DNA from: Cytophagales bacterium
GTDB lineage: Bacteria; Bacteroidota; Bacteroidia; Cytophagales; Spirosomataceae
Reading direction: 5' to 3'
Assembly: GCA_004292855.1 (NCBI GenBank)
Contig: RDXN01000041.1
Location: 1 to 64,000 of the forward strand
Length of the DNA stretch: 64,000 nucleotides
Shown: in pieces, positions 17,539 to 27,183 of the stretch
Position numbering within the stretch: the stretch's first letter is position 1
Layout: each line of letters begins with the position of its first letter
The notes under the pieces: generated by a model
What the model was told of the DNA's origin: nothing
Seen by the model: the letters and a program-made list of their open reading frames with translations, nothing else
Database searches by the model: none
Translations under genes and position numbers: made by a program

Positions 17539-18672
17539 CTAACGTCCATATTTTAACGCCTGATCCAGATCGGCGATCAAATCCTCCGCATGTTCGAGGC
17601 CAACCGACATTCGGAGCGAGTTGGGTGGAGCCATTGTGTGAATACCCTCGATAGTAGGCCGGTGCTCAATCAGGCTCTCGGTGCCGCCCAAACTCGTGGC
17701 GCGGGTGAACAATTTCAAGTTACCACAGACCCGCAGAGCATCCTCGGCTTCGCCCTTCACATCGAACGAGAGCATGGCCCCCGGCCCGTTCATTTGTTGT
17801 TTGGCCAACGCGCGTTGGGGGTGGCTATCGAGACCGGGATAATACACGCGCTCCACCCTTGAGTGGCCTTCCAGGAATTCAGCAATGGCTTGTGCCGTAG
17901 CTTGTTGTGCCCGAACTCGCACACCCAGCGTGCGCAGTCCGCGCGACAATAACCAGCAATCGAACGGCGACGGAACGGCTCCACCGAGTTGTTGAATTTG
18001 CCGCACTCGTGTGGCTAGTTCGTTATTCGCATCCTTGAACACTAAGGCCCCGCCCAACACGTCGGAATGCCCGCCAATGTACTTGGTGGTCGAGTGCATG
18101 ACGATGTCGCAATTGAGGTCGAGGGGGCGTTGGAGTACGGGCGTGGGCCAGGTGTTGTCGGCCACAACGAGCGCACCGGCTTCGTGGGCCATTTGGGCAA
18201 TCAGCAATAAATCGGTGAGGGTAAGCAGCGGGTTCGAGGGGGTTTCGACCCAAACAAGCCGCGTGTTTTCGTGGATGGCAGCCTGCACGGCCTGCACGTC
18301 GCTCATCTCGACGCGGGTATACGTAAGGCCCCAAGGATGAAACACCTGTTCAAGCAACATGGGCGTACTGAAATAGCACTGACGCGGCATCACCACATGG
18401 TCGCCGGGGCGCAGGGCCTGCAACAGGCTCATCGTGGCGGCTTGCCCGGAGCCAAACGCCATGCCCACGGCCCCGCCTTCGAGCGTGGCTAACGCCCCCT
18501 CAAACGCGTCGCGGTTGGGGTTGCTGAAACGCGTGTAGCCGTACGGGCCAACGAGTTCGTACGTTTCGGGGTCGCGCTCAAACTTGGTCGAGAGGTGAAT
18601 GGGCGGAACAACGGCCCCCGTCGTCGGGTCGGTTTGGTGCGTGGCCTGAATGGCAAGGGTGTCGAAGTGCAT
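17539..18672 (-). CDS. Trans-sulfuration PLP enzyme (cystathionine gamma-synthase/lyase family)
   Basis: 377 residues. Family signatures: YTRFSNPNRDAFEGALATLEGG near residue 46, the phosphate loop GSGQAAT, WVETPSNPLL, and the PLP-binding K197 in HSTTKYIGGHSDVLGG. RATSLGGTESLIEHRP near the C-terminus is typical of the group that includes MetB, cystathionine gamma-lyase and methionine gamma-lyase. Sequence alone does not separate these activities. The gene stands alone, divergent from the crotonase gene with 136 nt between the starts. Confidence 0.9.
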   Translation of the reverse strand: MHFDTLAIQATHQTDPTTGAVVPPIHLSTKFERDPETYELVGPYGYTRFSNPNRDAFEGALATLEGGAVGMAFGSGQAATMSLLQALRPGDHVVMPRQCYFSTPMLLEQVFHPWGLTYTRVEMSDVQAVQAAIHENTRLVWVETPSNPLLTLTDLLLIAQMAHEAGALVVADNTWPTPVLQRPLDLNCDIVMHSTTKYIGGHSDVLGGALVFKDANNELATRVRQIQQLGGAVPSPFDCWLLSRGLRTLGVRVRAQQATAQAIAEFLEGHSRVERVYYPGLDSHPQRALAKQQMNGPGAMLSFDVKGEAEDALRVCGNLKLFTRATSLGGTESLIEHRPTIEGIHTMAPPNSLRMSVGLEHAEDLIADLDQALKYGR

Positions 18673-18808
18673 AATAGGTCATCTTTGCGGCAGAACCACC
18701 GAAAGGGCGCGTGGGTTCCGAAGCCAATTTTTTCGTCAATCTATCCAATCATCAACCGTTCTGTTTAGTTTTACGGCAGTTTGTATGCACGCATACTATT
18801 CAACCATT

Positions 18809-19648
18809 ATGGCTTCAACCTACCAATCGCTTTCGCTTGACCATATCGACGGTGTTATGACCGTTACGCTCCTCGGCCCCGGCAAGGGCAACGCGATGGG
18901 ACCGGAGTTCTGGGACGACCTGCCCACCGCAATGGACGAAATCTCGGCTATGCCCGACGTTCGTTGCATCGTGTTTCGGGGCAGTGGCGACCATTTCAGC
19001 TACGGTCTCGACGTGGCCCGGATGCTCCCGCGCATTGGCGCGATGGCAAGCGGAAATCCTCTTGCTGCCGAACGCCGTCGGCTCATGGCCCAAATCCGGT
19101 TTATGCAGTCGGGTTTTCTGAACATGCACCAATCACCCAAGCCCGTTATTGCGGCTATTCACGGGTGGTGCATTGGCGGGGGCGTCAACATGATTGCCGC
19201 TGCCGACATCCGCCTGTGCTCTGCCGACGCCCGGTTTAGTCTGCGCGAAGCCAAGCTCGCCATCACGCCCGACATTGGCGGTTTGCAGTTTCTGCCCCAC
19301 ATTATCGGGCAGGGCTACACCCGCGAATTGGCCCTGACCGCCCGTGATTTCGACGCGACGTTTGCCGAGAAAATAAACCTCGTGAATCACGTCTACGACA
19401 CGCCGGAGGCTCTTTTTGCCGCTGCCCACCAAATGGCCCGCGACATTGCCGACCTGCCCGCACCCGCCGTGCAGGGAGCCAAAGAGGTGCTTAACTACGG
19501 CGTGGGGAAAGACATCGAAGACGGCTTGCAATACGTGGCGGTCTGGAACTCCAGCCAAATGCAATCTGCCGATTTCGGCGAAGCCATGCAGGCCACCGTC
19601 GAACGACGCAAAGCAGCATTCAACAAAAAATCAGAACGAGGATATTAA
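18809..19648 (+). CDS. Crotonase: dienoyl-CoA isomerase / enoyl-CoA hydratase-like
   Basis: 279 residues from the ATG at 18809; reading from 18650 would begin inside the divergent gene and is rejected. Crotonase oxyanion-hole segments are clear: GSGDHFSYGLDVARM and AIHGWCIGGGVNMIAAADIRL. The Asp in TPDIGGLQFLP and the Glu/Asp pattern fit delta3,5-delta2,4-dienoyl-CoA isomerases (ECH1-like) better than classical hydratases, because the ETD-like catalytic region differs. The next gene is a 2,4-dienoyl-CoA reductase homologue, so the pair probably handles unsaturated fatty acids in beta-oxidation. Confidence 0.88.
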   Translation: MASTYQSLSLDHIDGVMTVTLLGPGKGNAMGPEFWDDLPTAMDEISAMPDVRCIVFRGSGDHFSYGLDVARMLPRIGAMASGNPLAAERRRLMAQIRFMQSGFLNMHQSPKPVIAAIHGWCIGGGVNMIAAADIRLCSADARFSLREAKLAITPDIGGLQFLPHIIGQGYTRELALTARDFDATFAEKINLVNHVYDTPEALFAAAHQMARDIADLPAPAVQGAKEVLNYGVGKDIEDGLQYVAVWNSSQMQSADFGEAMQATVERRKAAFNKKSERGY

Positions 19649-19652
19649 AATC

Positions 19653-19744
19653 ATTGAGTGAATGAGTGATTGAGCGATTGAGTGAAACGTCTTAGGCTGT
19701 CGTTTCGCTCGTCACTCAATCACTCATTCACTCATTCACTCAAT
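19653..19744. repeat. Tetra/octamer-like repeats forming an inverted repeat
   Basis: Left side is degenerate direct repeats of TGAGTGAATGAGTGAT (19653-19692); the right side (19711-19744) is the complementary CACTCAATCACTCATTCACT series. Together they fold into a long hairpin between the crotonase and dienoyl-CoA reductase genes, ending 5 nt before the ATG at 19750. Confidence 0.8.
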
Positions 19745-19749
19745 AAACT

Positions 19750-20637
19750 ATGACATCAGGCATGTTGCGCGAGGACGCGCTGAAAGGAAAAACCATTATT
19801 GTAACGGGCGGAGGCACGGGACTGGGTAAGTCGATGACCCGCTATTTTTTACAACTCGGTGCCAACGTCACAATTTGCTCGCGTCGGCAGGCCGTGATCG
19901 ACCAAACGGCTGAGGAACTCATGGCTGAGACCGGCGGGCAGGTATTGGCCGTGCAGTGCGACGTTCGGAATCCAATGGAAATCGAGAACGTGATTGCCCA
20001 AACGGTCGAGAAATTCGGGCGGGTCGATGGCTTACTAAATAACTCGGCGGGTAACTTCATCAGCCCCACCGAACGACTGTCGTACAAGGCATTCGATACG
20101 GTTGTCGACATTGTGTTGCGGGGCACGTATTATTTCACGCTCGCCATTGGCAAATACTGGATCGAGAACGGCATTAAAGGTACCGTGTTGAACATCTCAA
20201 CGACCTATGCCACAACGGGTTCTGGCTACGTAGTGCCGAGCGCGGTGGCTAAAGGCGGTGCCTTGATTATGACCAAATCGCTGGCGGCTGAGTGGGGTAA
20301 GTACGGCATCCGGCTTAACGCCATTGCCCCCGGCCCGTTCCCGACCAAAGGAGCCTGGGACCGGCTGTTTCCCGAACCATTGGCGAGCATGATGGACCCC
20401 ACGAGCCGTATTCCGCTCAAGCGCGTGGGCGAGCATCAGGAGTTAGCTAATCTTGCCGCTTACATGCTCTCCGATTTCTCTGGCTATATGACCGGCGAGT
20501 GCATCACCATCGACGGGGGCGAAGTCTTGAGTGCCGGTGAATTCAGCCACCTCGAAAAAGTTACGGACGAGCAGTGGGACATGATCGGCGAGACAATCAA
20601 ACAAGCCAACCGGGCGAGTAAGAAAGAGGGACAGTGA
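19750..20637 (+). CDS. 2,4-dienoyl-CoA reductase-like SDR
   Basis: 295 residues. Short-chain dehydrogenase with the NADPH motif TGGGTGLGKS at about residue 19, LLNNSAGNF, and the unusual catalytic region GSGYVVPSAVAKGG in place of the ordinary YxxxK. That pattern, followed by KSLAAEWGKYGIRLNAIAPGP, is shared with the mitochondrial-type 2,4-dienoyl-CoA reductase (DECR1), where Tyr, Ser and Lys act together. It reduces 2,4-dienoyl-CoA to 3-enoyl-CoA with NADPH. The upstream crotonase supports a role in unsaturated fatty-acid degradation. Confidence 0.9.
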   Translation: MTSGMLREDALKGKTIIVTGGGTGLGKSMTRYFLQLGANVTICSRRQAVIDQTAEELMAETGGQVLAVQCDVRNPMEIENVIAQTVEKFGRVDGLLNNSAGNFISPTERLSYKAFDTVVDIVLRGTYYFTLAIGKYWIENGIKGTVLNISTTYATTGSGYVVPSAVAKGGALIMTKSLAAEWGKYGIRLNAIAPGPFPTKGAWDRLFPEPLASMMDPTSRIPLKRVGEHQELANLAAYMLSDFSGYMTGECITIDGGEVLSAGEFSHLEKVTDEQWDMIGETIKQANRASKKEGQ

Positions 20638-20761
20638 ACAGTGAGCAGATAACAGTGAGCAGATAACAGTGAGGAGTAGATAGCAGTATACGTTAGAAAC
20701 TGCTGGCTGTTCACTGTTATCTGTTATCTGTTATCTGTTATCTGTTATCTGTTATCTGTTT
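20637..20761. repeat. Heptanucleotide tandem repeat and inverted copies
   Basis: From 20715 to about 20761 the heptamer CTGTTAT occurs six times in tandem plus a partial copy. The left part (20637-20672) holds ACAGTGAGCAGATA twice in the opposite sense, so the two sides are partly complementary. The repeat forms the last codons and stop of the DUF4126 gene (minus strand). Heptamers shift frame when they expand or contract, but every frame soon meets a TAA or TAG-like stop here, so the effect on the protein would be confined to its tail. Confidence 0.85.
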
Positions 20762-21337
20762 GGCTGGCCTTGTGAACGTCACGCGTCGGCGGTTGACGAG
20801 CTTGACGATGATGTAGAGCAACAACAGGCCGATGAGCACGACGCCAACGAGGGGCAGCAGCACGGCCAAAATGGAGAACCCAAACGAAGCCGCGTTTTCG
20901 CCCGTCGCGATAATGGGATTGCCTAAGCCCCCGGTTGTGGCAGTGGAGCCGAGCCGGAGCAGGCTCGTTCCTGCCTGAATGACCCCCGCTGAACCCCCGC
21001 CGAGCATGAGACCGAGGCCCCAGTCGAGCACGGGGTTGTCGATTTGAAGGAATGACGTACTCAACACCGTTCCGGCAATGATAGCCGCCGGGCTGGCGAT
21101 AGTGTCGAGCGCGTTGTCGAGCCAGGGGATGTAGTAGGCCCCCAACTCCACAAGCGTAGCCACGCCGAGCAACAGCAACGAGGGCCATGTGCTGACCCAC
21201 TCGAAGCCCGACAGTGTGCCGATAATGCCGAGTTTAGTGGCGATTCCTGCCACCAGCATCGGCACAAACACCCGGAAACCACAGCAGGCGGCTAACCCCA
21301 CGCCCAAACACGCGCTTACGATCCAATCCCAGTTCAT
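20738..21337 (-). CDS. DUF4126 membrane protein
   Basis: 199 residues with four or five hydrophobic segments (about 5-35, 50-70, 85-100, 105-125, 150-180) rich in Gly/Ala. GLAACCGFRVFVPML at the N-terminus and WLDNALDTIASPAAIIAGT are typical of DUF4126 inner-membrane proteins of unknown function. The last residues (ITDNR) are encoded by a heptamer tandem repeat, so the native C-terminus may differ between strains. It is convergent with the dienoyl-CoA reductase gene. Confidence 0.82.
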   Translation of the reverse strand: MNWDWIVSACLGVGLAACCGFRVFVPMLVAGIATKLGIIGTLSGFEWVSTWPSLLLLGVATLVELGAYYIPWLDNALDTIASPAAIIAGTVLSTSFLQIDNPVLDWGLGLMLGGGSAGVIQAGTSLLRLGSTATTGGLGNPIIATGENAASFGFSILAVLLPLVGVVLIGLLLLYIIVKLVNRRRVTFTRPAKQITDNR

Positions 21338-21487
21338 GCGTAATAAAGTTTAAAGTTCTTGTGTTGCTGAGCCTGTCGAAGGCCCTCGCGTCAGCAATCT
21401 ACATAGATGCTATCAAATCATAACTTGAATTTGTACCAGAAAGATGCACATTTCTACCGGTTAGGGTAGGAAAGAGGTTTTCTTTTC

Positions 21488-21500
21488 GGCTAAATTAGCC
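21488..21500. promoter_or_regulatory. 13-nt palindrome upstream of the GNAT gene
   Basis: GGCTAAATTAGCC is a perfect palindrome about an A, 92 nt before the GNAT start and 151 nt before the DUF4126 start. It could be an operator; there is no further evidence. Confidence 0.25.
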
Positions 21501-21591
21501 TGAATAAACCTAAACAGCCGCTTGCCAATATTTGCCAACAAATACCCGCAACGCCTGTTACTGAGTCAGAAACCTTAAACCCTACAGTCGA

Positions 21592-22167
21592 TTGGATTCG
21601 TTTGTACTTACAACGTGTCGGTTACGTCCCTGGCGCGAAGGCGACGAAGAATCACTGGCCCAACAGGCCAGCAATCGGCGTATTTGGAACAACGTCCGCG
21701 ATTTCTTCCCGTACCCCTACACCATTCGTGACGCCAGCTCGTGGGTGCGCTCCAATAAGTCGTATACGCAGCCTAACAACTTCGCCATCGAGGTGAATGG
21801 CAAAGCTATTGGCAATATCGGCTTCACGGTCAAAGACGACATATACCGGTACAACGCCGAGATCGGCTACTGGATTGGCGAGGACTACTGGGGCCGGGGC
21901 ATTACGTCGGAGATTCTGCCGGTGATGACACGCTATATTTTTGAGCGATTTCAGGTTAATCGACTGTTTGCCTGCGTGTTAGAGGGTAACGTGCCGTCGA
22001 TGCGCGTGCTCGAAAAAGCGGGTTTCCGGGCCGAGGCTATCCACCGCAAAGCCGCCGTGAAGAACAATCAACACCTCGACGAATACATTTACGCCCTGTT
22101 GCGCGAGGAGTTCGTGGCCTTGAACCGCCAACCCGTTCATGTTCAATCGCTGGCGGGTGGTGTCTGA
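21592..22167 (+). CDS. GNAT N-acetyltransferase, RimJ/RimL type
   Basis: 191 residues starting at a TTG (MDSFVLTTCRLRPWREGD). The fold is the RimJ/RimL-like GNAT: LRPWREGDEESL, GNIGFT, AEIGYWIGEDYWGRGITSE (acetyl-CoA-binding loop), and VLEGNVPSMRVLEKAGF. It transfers an acetyl group from acetyl-CoA to an amine, for example a protein N-terminus or small molecule; the target is not evident. The gene is separate from cmk by about 95 nt. Confidence 0.88.
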   Translation: MDSFVLTTCRLRPWREGDEESLAQQASNRRIWNNVRDFFPYPYTIRDASSWVRSNKSYTQPNNFAIEVNGKAIGNIGFTVKDDIYRYNAEIGYWIGEDYWGRGITSEILPVMTRYIFERFQVNRLFACVLEGNVPSMRVLEKAGFRAEAIHRKAAVKNNQHLDEYIYALLREEFVALNRQPVHVQSLAGGV

Positions 22168-22262
22168 ACCGCAGACTTGCTTCCGGCGTGCCCGCGTAGC
22201 CTGTTTCGGTTGGTTTTCCCCCCATTTTGCCGTTATTTTGCGGTTATATCACGTCGAGTTTC

Positions 22263-22976
22263 ATGCCGAAAATTATCATTGCCATTGATGGCTATTCGAG
22301 TTGCGGGAAAAGTACAACAGCCAAGGCCGTAGCCGCCCGAATGAAGTATGGTTATATCGATACAGGGGCCATGTACCGGGCTGTGAGTTTGTACTTTATT
22401 CAGAATCACGTGTCGTTCAGCAATTCCAAAGAGATCGCTGCCGCTCTCAACGATATTCATATCACGTTCAATTTCAACCCCAAAACGGGCCGCAACGAGA
22501 CTTGCCTGAACGGGTTGAATGTGGAAGAGGAAATTCGAAAAATGTACATTTCCAATTACGTCAGCGAAGTGAGTACCCTGGTAGAGGTTCGCCGGGCGAT
22601 GGTGGCGCAGCAACAAAAGATGGGCCGTCGGCGGGGGGTAGTTATGGATGGGCGCGACATTGGTACGAAGGTATTCCCCGATGCCGAGGTGAAGGTATTT
22701 ATGAGTGCCGATACGGGAATCCGGGCCGCCCGCCGACAGCGCGAACTGCTTGAAAAAGGCGAGATGGTGCCCGTTGAAGACATTAAGGCCAACCTCGAAA
22801 AGCGGGACCTCATCGACAGCACCCGCGCCGAAAGCCCCCTCTCGCAAGCCGCCGACGCGGTCCCGCTCGATACTACCCACATGACCATCGAGGAACAAGT
22901 GGAATGGGTAGTCGAACTCGCCGACCGGCGCATCGCCGAACTCTACCGCGAAGGGTATTTTGAAGGGAAACGATAA
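22263..22976 (+). CDS. cmk: Cytidylate kinase
   Basis: 237 residues from the ATG at 22263; an upstream TTG at 22227 is open but adds non-conserved residues. It phosphorylates CMP and dCMP with ATP. P-loop AIDGYSSCGKSTT at the N-terminus, then YIDTGAMYRA, VMDGRDIGTKVFPDA and the Arg-rich lid RAARRQRELLEKG, all diagnostic. The central segment is slightly longer than in E. coli Cmk, as is usual in Bacteroidota. Confidence 0.96.
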   Translation: MPKIIIAIDGYSSCGKSTTAKAVAARMKYGYIDTGAMYRAVSLYFIQNHVSFSNSKEIAAALNDIHITFNFNPKTGRNETCLNGLNVEEEIRKMYISNYVSEVSTLVEVRRAMVAQQQKMGRRRGVVMDGRDIGTKVFPDAEVKVFMSADTGIRAARRQRELLEKGEMVPVEDIKANLEKRDLIDSTRAESPLSQAADAVPLDTTHMTIEEQVEWVVELADRRIAELYREGYFEGKR

Positions 22977-22996
22977 CGGTTTTTTTTGTCATCCCG

Positions 22997-23089
22997 TTTT
23001 TGTCATCCCGAAGTATGAGGGATCTGCTTCCAATAGTCTCAATTTGAGAGTAGTCGGATTAGATCCCTCATGCTTCGGGATGACAAAAA
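22997..23089. terminator. Long inverted repeat between cmk and the protease gene
   Basis: Arms 22997-23025 and 23061-23089 (TTTTGTCATCCCGAAGTATG... and complement, one or two mismatches) with T/A runs outside each arm. It suits a bidirectional terminator between convergent genes; a third partial copy (TTTTTTGTCATCCCG) lies just before it, which suggests a repeated genomic element. Confidence 0.75.
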
Positions 23090-23091
23090 AA

Positions 23092-26000
23092 CTATTTCTG
23101 CAACACCACCTTACCCGTCAGGCGTTTGCTTCCTGCCTGTAAACTAAGCAGATACACCCCCGGTGTTTCGCGCTCCAGATTGAGCGTTTCGTCCTGCTCC
23201 GCGCCGGTGCCAACCACCGCCCGGCGACCTACCTCAACACCCCAGCTGTTGGTTACGCGTAACGTGGCGGCTTCTCCGGCCCCCAACCGGAACCGAACCG
23301 TAACTTTTCCTGTGGTTGGGTTGGGCAGCACCAATAAAGTTTGTTCGGGTTCTGTTTTGCTCACCGTAGCAAGCCGATACCCGGCGCACCCACTTGTGAA
23401 CGTGTACGGGTTGGCTTCGACACCCGACTGCCGGGCCTGAATCGTAAAATTAGTGCCGTTGCGTTGCCAGGTCGGAATAATCATCACGTTGTTGGTTGTC
23501 CAGCCCTGCAAGCCCGGAATCTGGTACTCAATAGTCGATCCATTGCCACCCGTTTTGTTGATTGTCAGATTACCTGAAGAACAATCTAGGCTGGGAGCAG
23601 TGAGAACCAGTGAGCCTCCAGTTGGTGGCGGTGGGGCGGTGGTGTACCTCCGCAACCCGTTGTGTATTGGTAGCTGGGTGCCTGAGTGCCTGATTGTCGG
23701 GCTTGCAGGGTAAACTGTGTACCGTTTAGCTGCCACGATGGAACCGTGAAGTTGGGGTTAGTTTCCCAACCGCGCAGACCCGGAATCTGGTACTCGATGC
23801 TAGAGCCGTTGCCTCCACTTGTTTGCATGGTCAAAGCCCCTGTTTGGCAATTGTAAGCGGGGGCGATCACCGCAAACCCACCCGATGGGGGAGGGGGTGG
23901 TGGGGGCGTACCCGTTGGGCAAGTGGCAGGTTGAAACTCAAATGACCGATAATCGAAAAACGACTCACCCGTGTTGCCATAAAGTTGGAGTTGCGGGCTG
24001 TTACCATAGTCTTTCACGTCCCACGTGCTACCGTTATCGCGGTACATACGGTAATGATTGCTGCCGTTGCATTGCGTGTGCCACTTTTGCCCCGTTGCTC
24101 CGTTGTACCCGCTCAAACTGAGCCACTCCCCAAAGTTGCCGCTGTTGCTGGTGATGACCCGATTGGTGCCATCCTGCGTGGTAAACTTAAACTGATTGCC
24201 GCCCGTATCTTCCACTTTCCAGATTTGATTATTCTGGTTATTGGCGTTTTGCTGTTGAATTGTACCATCGCCCATAACCTGCAACCGCAGTCCATTCTTC
24301 TGCACCTTCAGCGTATAGCAATTACCCGATGAAATGGTGTTGCAGGAGGATTGTCCGCAATTGACTTCGACAAGCGCAGCCCGGAAACTGCCTGGAATAC
24401 AACCGCTTTTTGTGCCGGAGACAAAATACAACTGACTGCCGCCAGACGAAGGTAAAGTGGCTGTGGCAGTAGTGCCACCATTAGAGACGATATTTGGCCC
24501 TGACCAGCTATAACTCACTCCGTTGCAACTCTCGCCGTAAGCTCCATTGCAATTGGTGGTAAGCGTAATTTGCCCATTACAATTTGTGCTACCCGTAACC
24601 GTGATAGTGTTGAGCGAATAATCGCAGCCCGGAGGACAATCAAGAATCTGTAGCCCCACCGCCCGCCAGGCGGCAGCTACTTTCCTTTGTACGTCTGAAC
24701 AGGTTCCGTAGGTCGAACCTGCCATTGCCCATGTGGCATCCCGAACATCATTGTAATTGGAGGTGCTGTGCAAATAATACCGCTGTGTTTTGTAAACGAG
24801 ATCGGCAGCTTCGTCGAATCCAATAAATGAGCTTGTAGAGGTTGGTTCCGCGATTCGATAGAACCAGTGATTCATAATGCCACTGTTGGTGTGTACCTCG
24901 CAAAAGTCATTCCCGCCGGGGGGGGCAGGGTGCCGACCACCAATACATGGAGGATTTATAGGCAGTCTATTGGTATAATTGTTAGGTTGCCCAAATAAGG
25001 TTGGATTTGATAAACTACGTTCAGTGCCAAAATCATCTCCCCAGTTCCAATTCCAGTTGTTGGGCAACACATAACGTTCTAGGGCTGTTCCCATAATATC
25101 GGCTATAGATTCATCAATAGCTCCTGGCTCACCTTCGTAAATGAGGTTTGATGTGTATTCATCAACAGCATGGGCATATTCATGGCCCAGAACATCCGCT
25201 GTTACTAGACTTGCACCTCGAAGATTACCAAACCGTATTGTACTATTTGGACTATCCCACTGAGCATTTGCTTCGCGCCAATTTACAAGAACCCGCGGAT
25301 ACCTTCCATTTCCATCAATGCCATTCCGACCATGTTTGGTTTGATAGTACTGATACATTCGTTGAGTAAGCCAATGAGCAGTTGTCGCATTAGGAACTTC
25401 GTTGCCCCATGCTAGTCCCGTGCGTTGCACATCAGGATTATTTGCCCACAATTCGGTATTAAATGCATCTATACGGGTATTCAGGGTTGTATTCTGTAAA
25501 GCTAGTATATTTACTGTGTTGCCCGGATCTTGGTTACCAACCTGTTGGGTTTCAAACGTGATGGCAGCCTGCCCGTTCAGGTAGCGAGCATAGTTGGGAA
25601 TGAACGTAGCCGCTATTAATGCTGATTTTGCCGCTGCAATCGACACAGAATTTGCCGCTGCTAACGCCGGCTTCACTGGGTGTGCGTGTGGTTTGTTATG
25701 CATCCCGAAGCAATTGGCAAACAGAGGAAGCCGTCGAACAATGGCCCCTGTTGTGGCATCGACGAAGATTCGATAACTCTCCGTTTTAGTTTCTGGCGCG
25801 ATGTTGAATGCATAGCAAAGCCTAAAATTTTCCTTCACGACATCAGTACTCATAGCAGCAATAACCAGATCACCTTTGGGTTTTTCATTGCCTTTGAAAG
25901 TATCAGCTGTAAGTTTCTAGTCGGCAAGCGCAAATTCCAGAGCATCTTTCTCCTTCATAGGCTTATCCACGTCGAGATCTAAATCCTCAACAATTCGCCC

Positions 26001-26378
26001 ATTGGCCGATTCCATACGGTTGCCTTTCGAGTGGAGTAAATACTCAACTCCTTCGACGGGAATGTTCTTGAAAAAAAGCTGGTACCGACGATGGCGAAGC
26101 TGTTTATCGTCGGTTTCGTCCTTCTCAGCCTTGAAGCGGTAATGCTTGTTTAGGCCCAGCGTGGTGCTGAATTGATCGAAGAACGTTTCGGGGTTTACAC
26201 CAGAGGTGTCCTGTCGGAAGAGAATCAGGCCGTGATCTGTGGTGAAGCGCGTGAGTTTGAGGAACGCCTTGTTCTGTTCCCGCAGGTACTTGGGCTTATA
26301 TTTTCCCTGTGCATGAGCGGATAGACTTGCCCCCCCCCATAACATACCTATCAAGTAGAATACTAAAATGTTTTTCAT
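23092..26378 (-). pseudogene. Secreted M4 (thermolysin-type) metalloprotease, broken by a stop and a frameshift
   Basis: Three pieces form one gene. 26378-25917: signal peptide (MKNILVFYLIGMLWGG, cleavage near AHAQ) and an FTP-like propeptide, ending at an in-frame TAG (25917-25919). 25853-23586, same frame: end of the propeptide, then the M4 domain with HEYAH (zinc and catalytic Glu), GAIDESIADIMG (third ligand) and HTNSGIMNHWFY, then a ricin-like/CBM13-like lectin region and a C-terminal repeat module. 23736-23092, another frame: a second copy of that module and a T9SS type A sorting domain (LLVLPNPTTGKVTV...GVYLLSLQ...GKVVLQK). The frame change falls at a C-rich Pro-codon run around 23625-23645. 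The intact protein would be exported by type IX secretion. Both lesions lie in an otherwise well-preserved gene. Confidence 0.88.
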
Positions 26379-26421
26379 GTGAATTCGATGTGAAAAGATG
26401 AAAAAGATACGTATATGTCAC

Positions 26422-26853
26422 CTAACGATTTTCCTCAATCTTGTCTATATAAATAGACATAGAGGGAATAAATGTGATCGTCTGCCAGCTTGCGTTGTTG
26501 AAGAGTTTCCCGGAAACCTTGTACTGATAAGAGTTGCGAGTGTAAACTCCTTTATCTAACTGTCTTAGATTTTGGACCTTTGAAAGACTGAGCTTGCAGA
26601 TTTGGGCTACAGGTGATTTGGCTTGCCAGATAGTAGGAACGTCTTTACTAAACGTAAGCACTTCCCCTCCATAGTTGATATTAACTGGCATGTCTCTGAT
26701 GTATTCAATGTAGTCGTACTGATACGAATCAGAGTTGCAGCAACTACCATCGTTGCATGAGATAGGTTTGGGCGGGTCTTTCTGGCAACTTGCCCCCATG
26801 CCCAGCCATAGCACTCCCACTATGAGCTGGCGAAATAGAGTGTACTTGTTCAT
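26422..26853 (-). CDS. Small lipoprotein, unknown
   Basis: 143 residues with a lipoprotein signal peptide: a hydrophobic stretch (QLIVGVLWLGMGAS) followed by the lipobox Cys at about residue 23 (GASC). The Cys-rich start of the mature part (SCNDGSCCNSD) is followed by a beta-rich domain with no family I recognise. It would be anchored in the outer membrane or periplasmic face. It lies 43 nt upstream of the protease gene on the same strand and may have been co-transcribed with it. Confidence 0.72.
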   Translation of the reverse strand: MNKYTLFRQLIVGVLWLGMGASCQKDPPKPISCNDGSCCNSDSYQYDYIEYIRDMPVNINYGGEVLTFSKDVPTIWQAKSPVAQICKLSLSKVQNLRQLDKGVYTRNSYQYKVSGKLFNNASWQTITFIPSMSIYIDKIEENR

Positions 26854-27183
26854 GATTTTTCATTGGTTTTTAATGAAAACTGCAACAAGAATATAGACTT
26901 GGTTATGATTTACAAAGAAAAAGTGTAAAATTTTTTATTTGCAATTACTTGTTGAGACTTTATATGTGGAAAATGTTTAATTACGCCTTACTTTTAGTCT
27001 ATTTATCTTGCTGATATATAGGGTATAAGAAAAATGACTTGAGTAGAAAAATACAAAACGAATGAAAAAGTATTGTTTCCAAAACAGCAACTAATACCAC
27101 CAACATTCCTCTATGGTTTCCCTCCGTTTTGTCCGTACTTTGCCCAACTATGATAAACCCCTTCACAACCCCCAAACCTGCCC
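26854..27183. other. AT-rich intergenic region, no gene seen
   Basis: 330 nt between divergent genes, markedly richer in A/T than its neighbours. It holds a near-consensus promoter core for the downstream gene (TACTTTG at about 27142-27148, one base short of TAnnTTTG). I see no RNA gene or strong hairpin. Confidence 0.5.

Noticed and set aside
21360-21405. Motif GCTGAGCCTGTCGAAGG as an attachment site
   Set aside because: It is a common intergenic phrase in many bacteria and has no second copy or integrase nearby.
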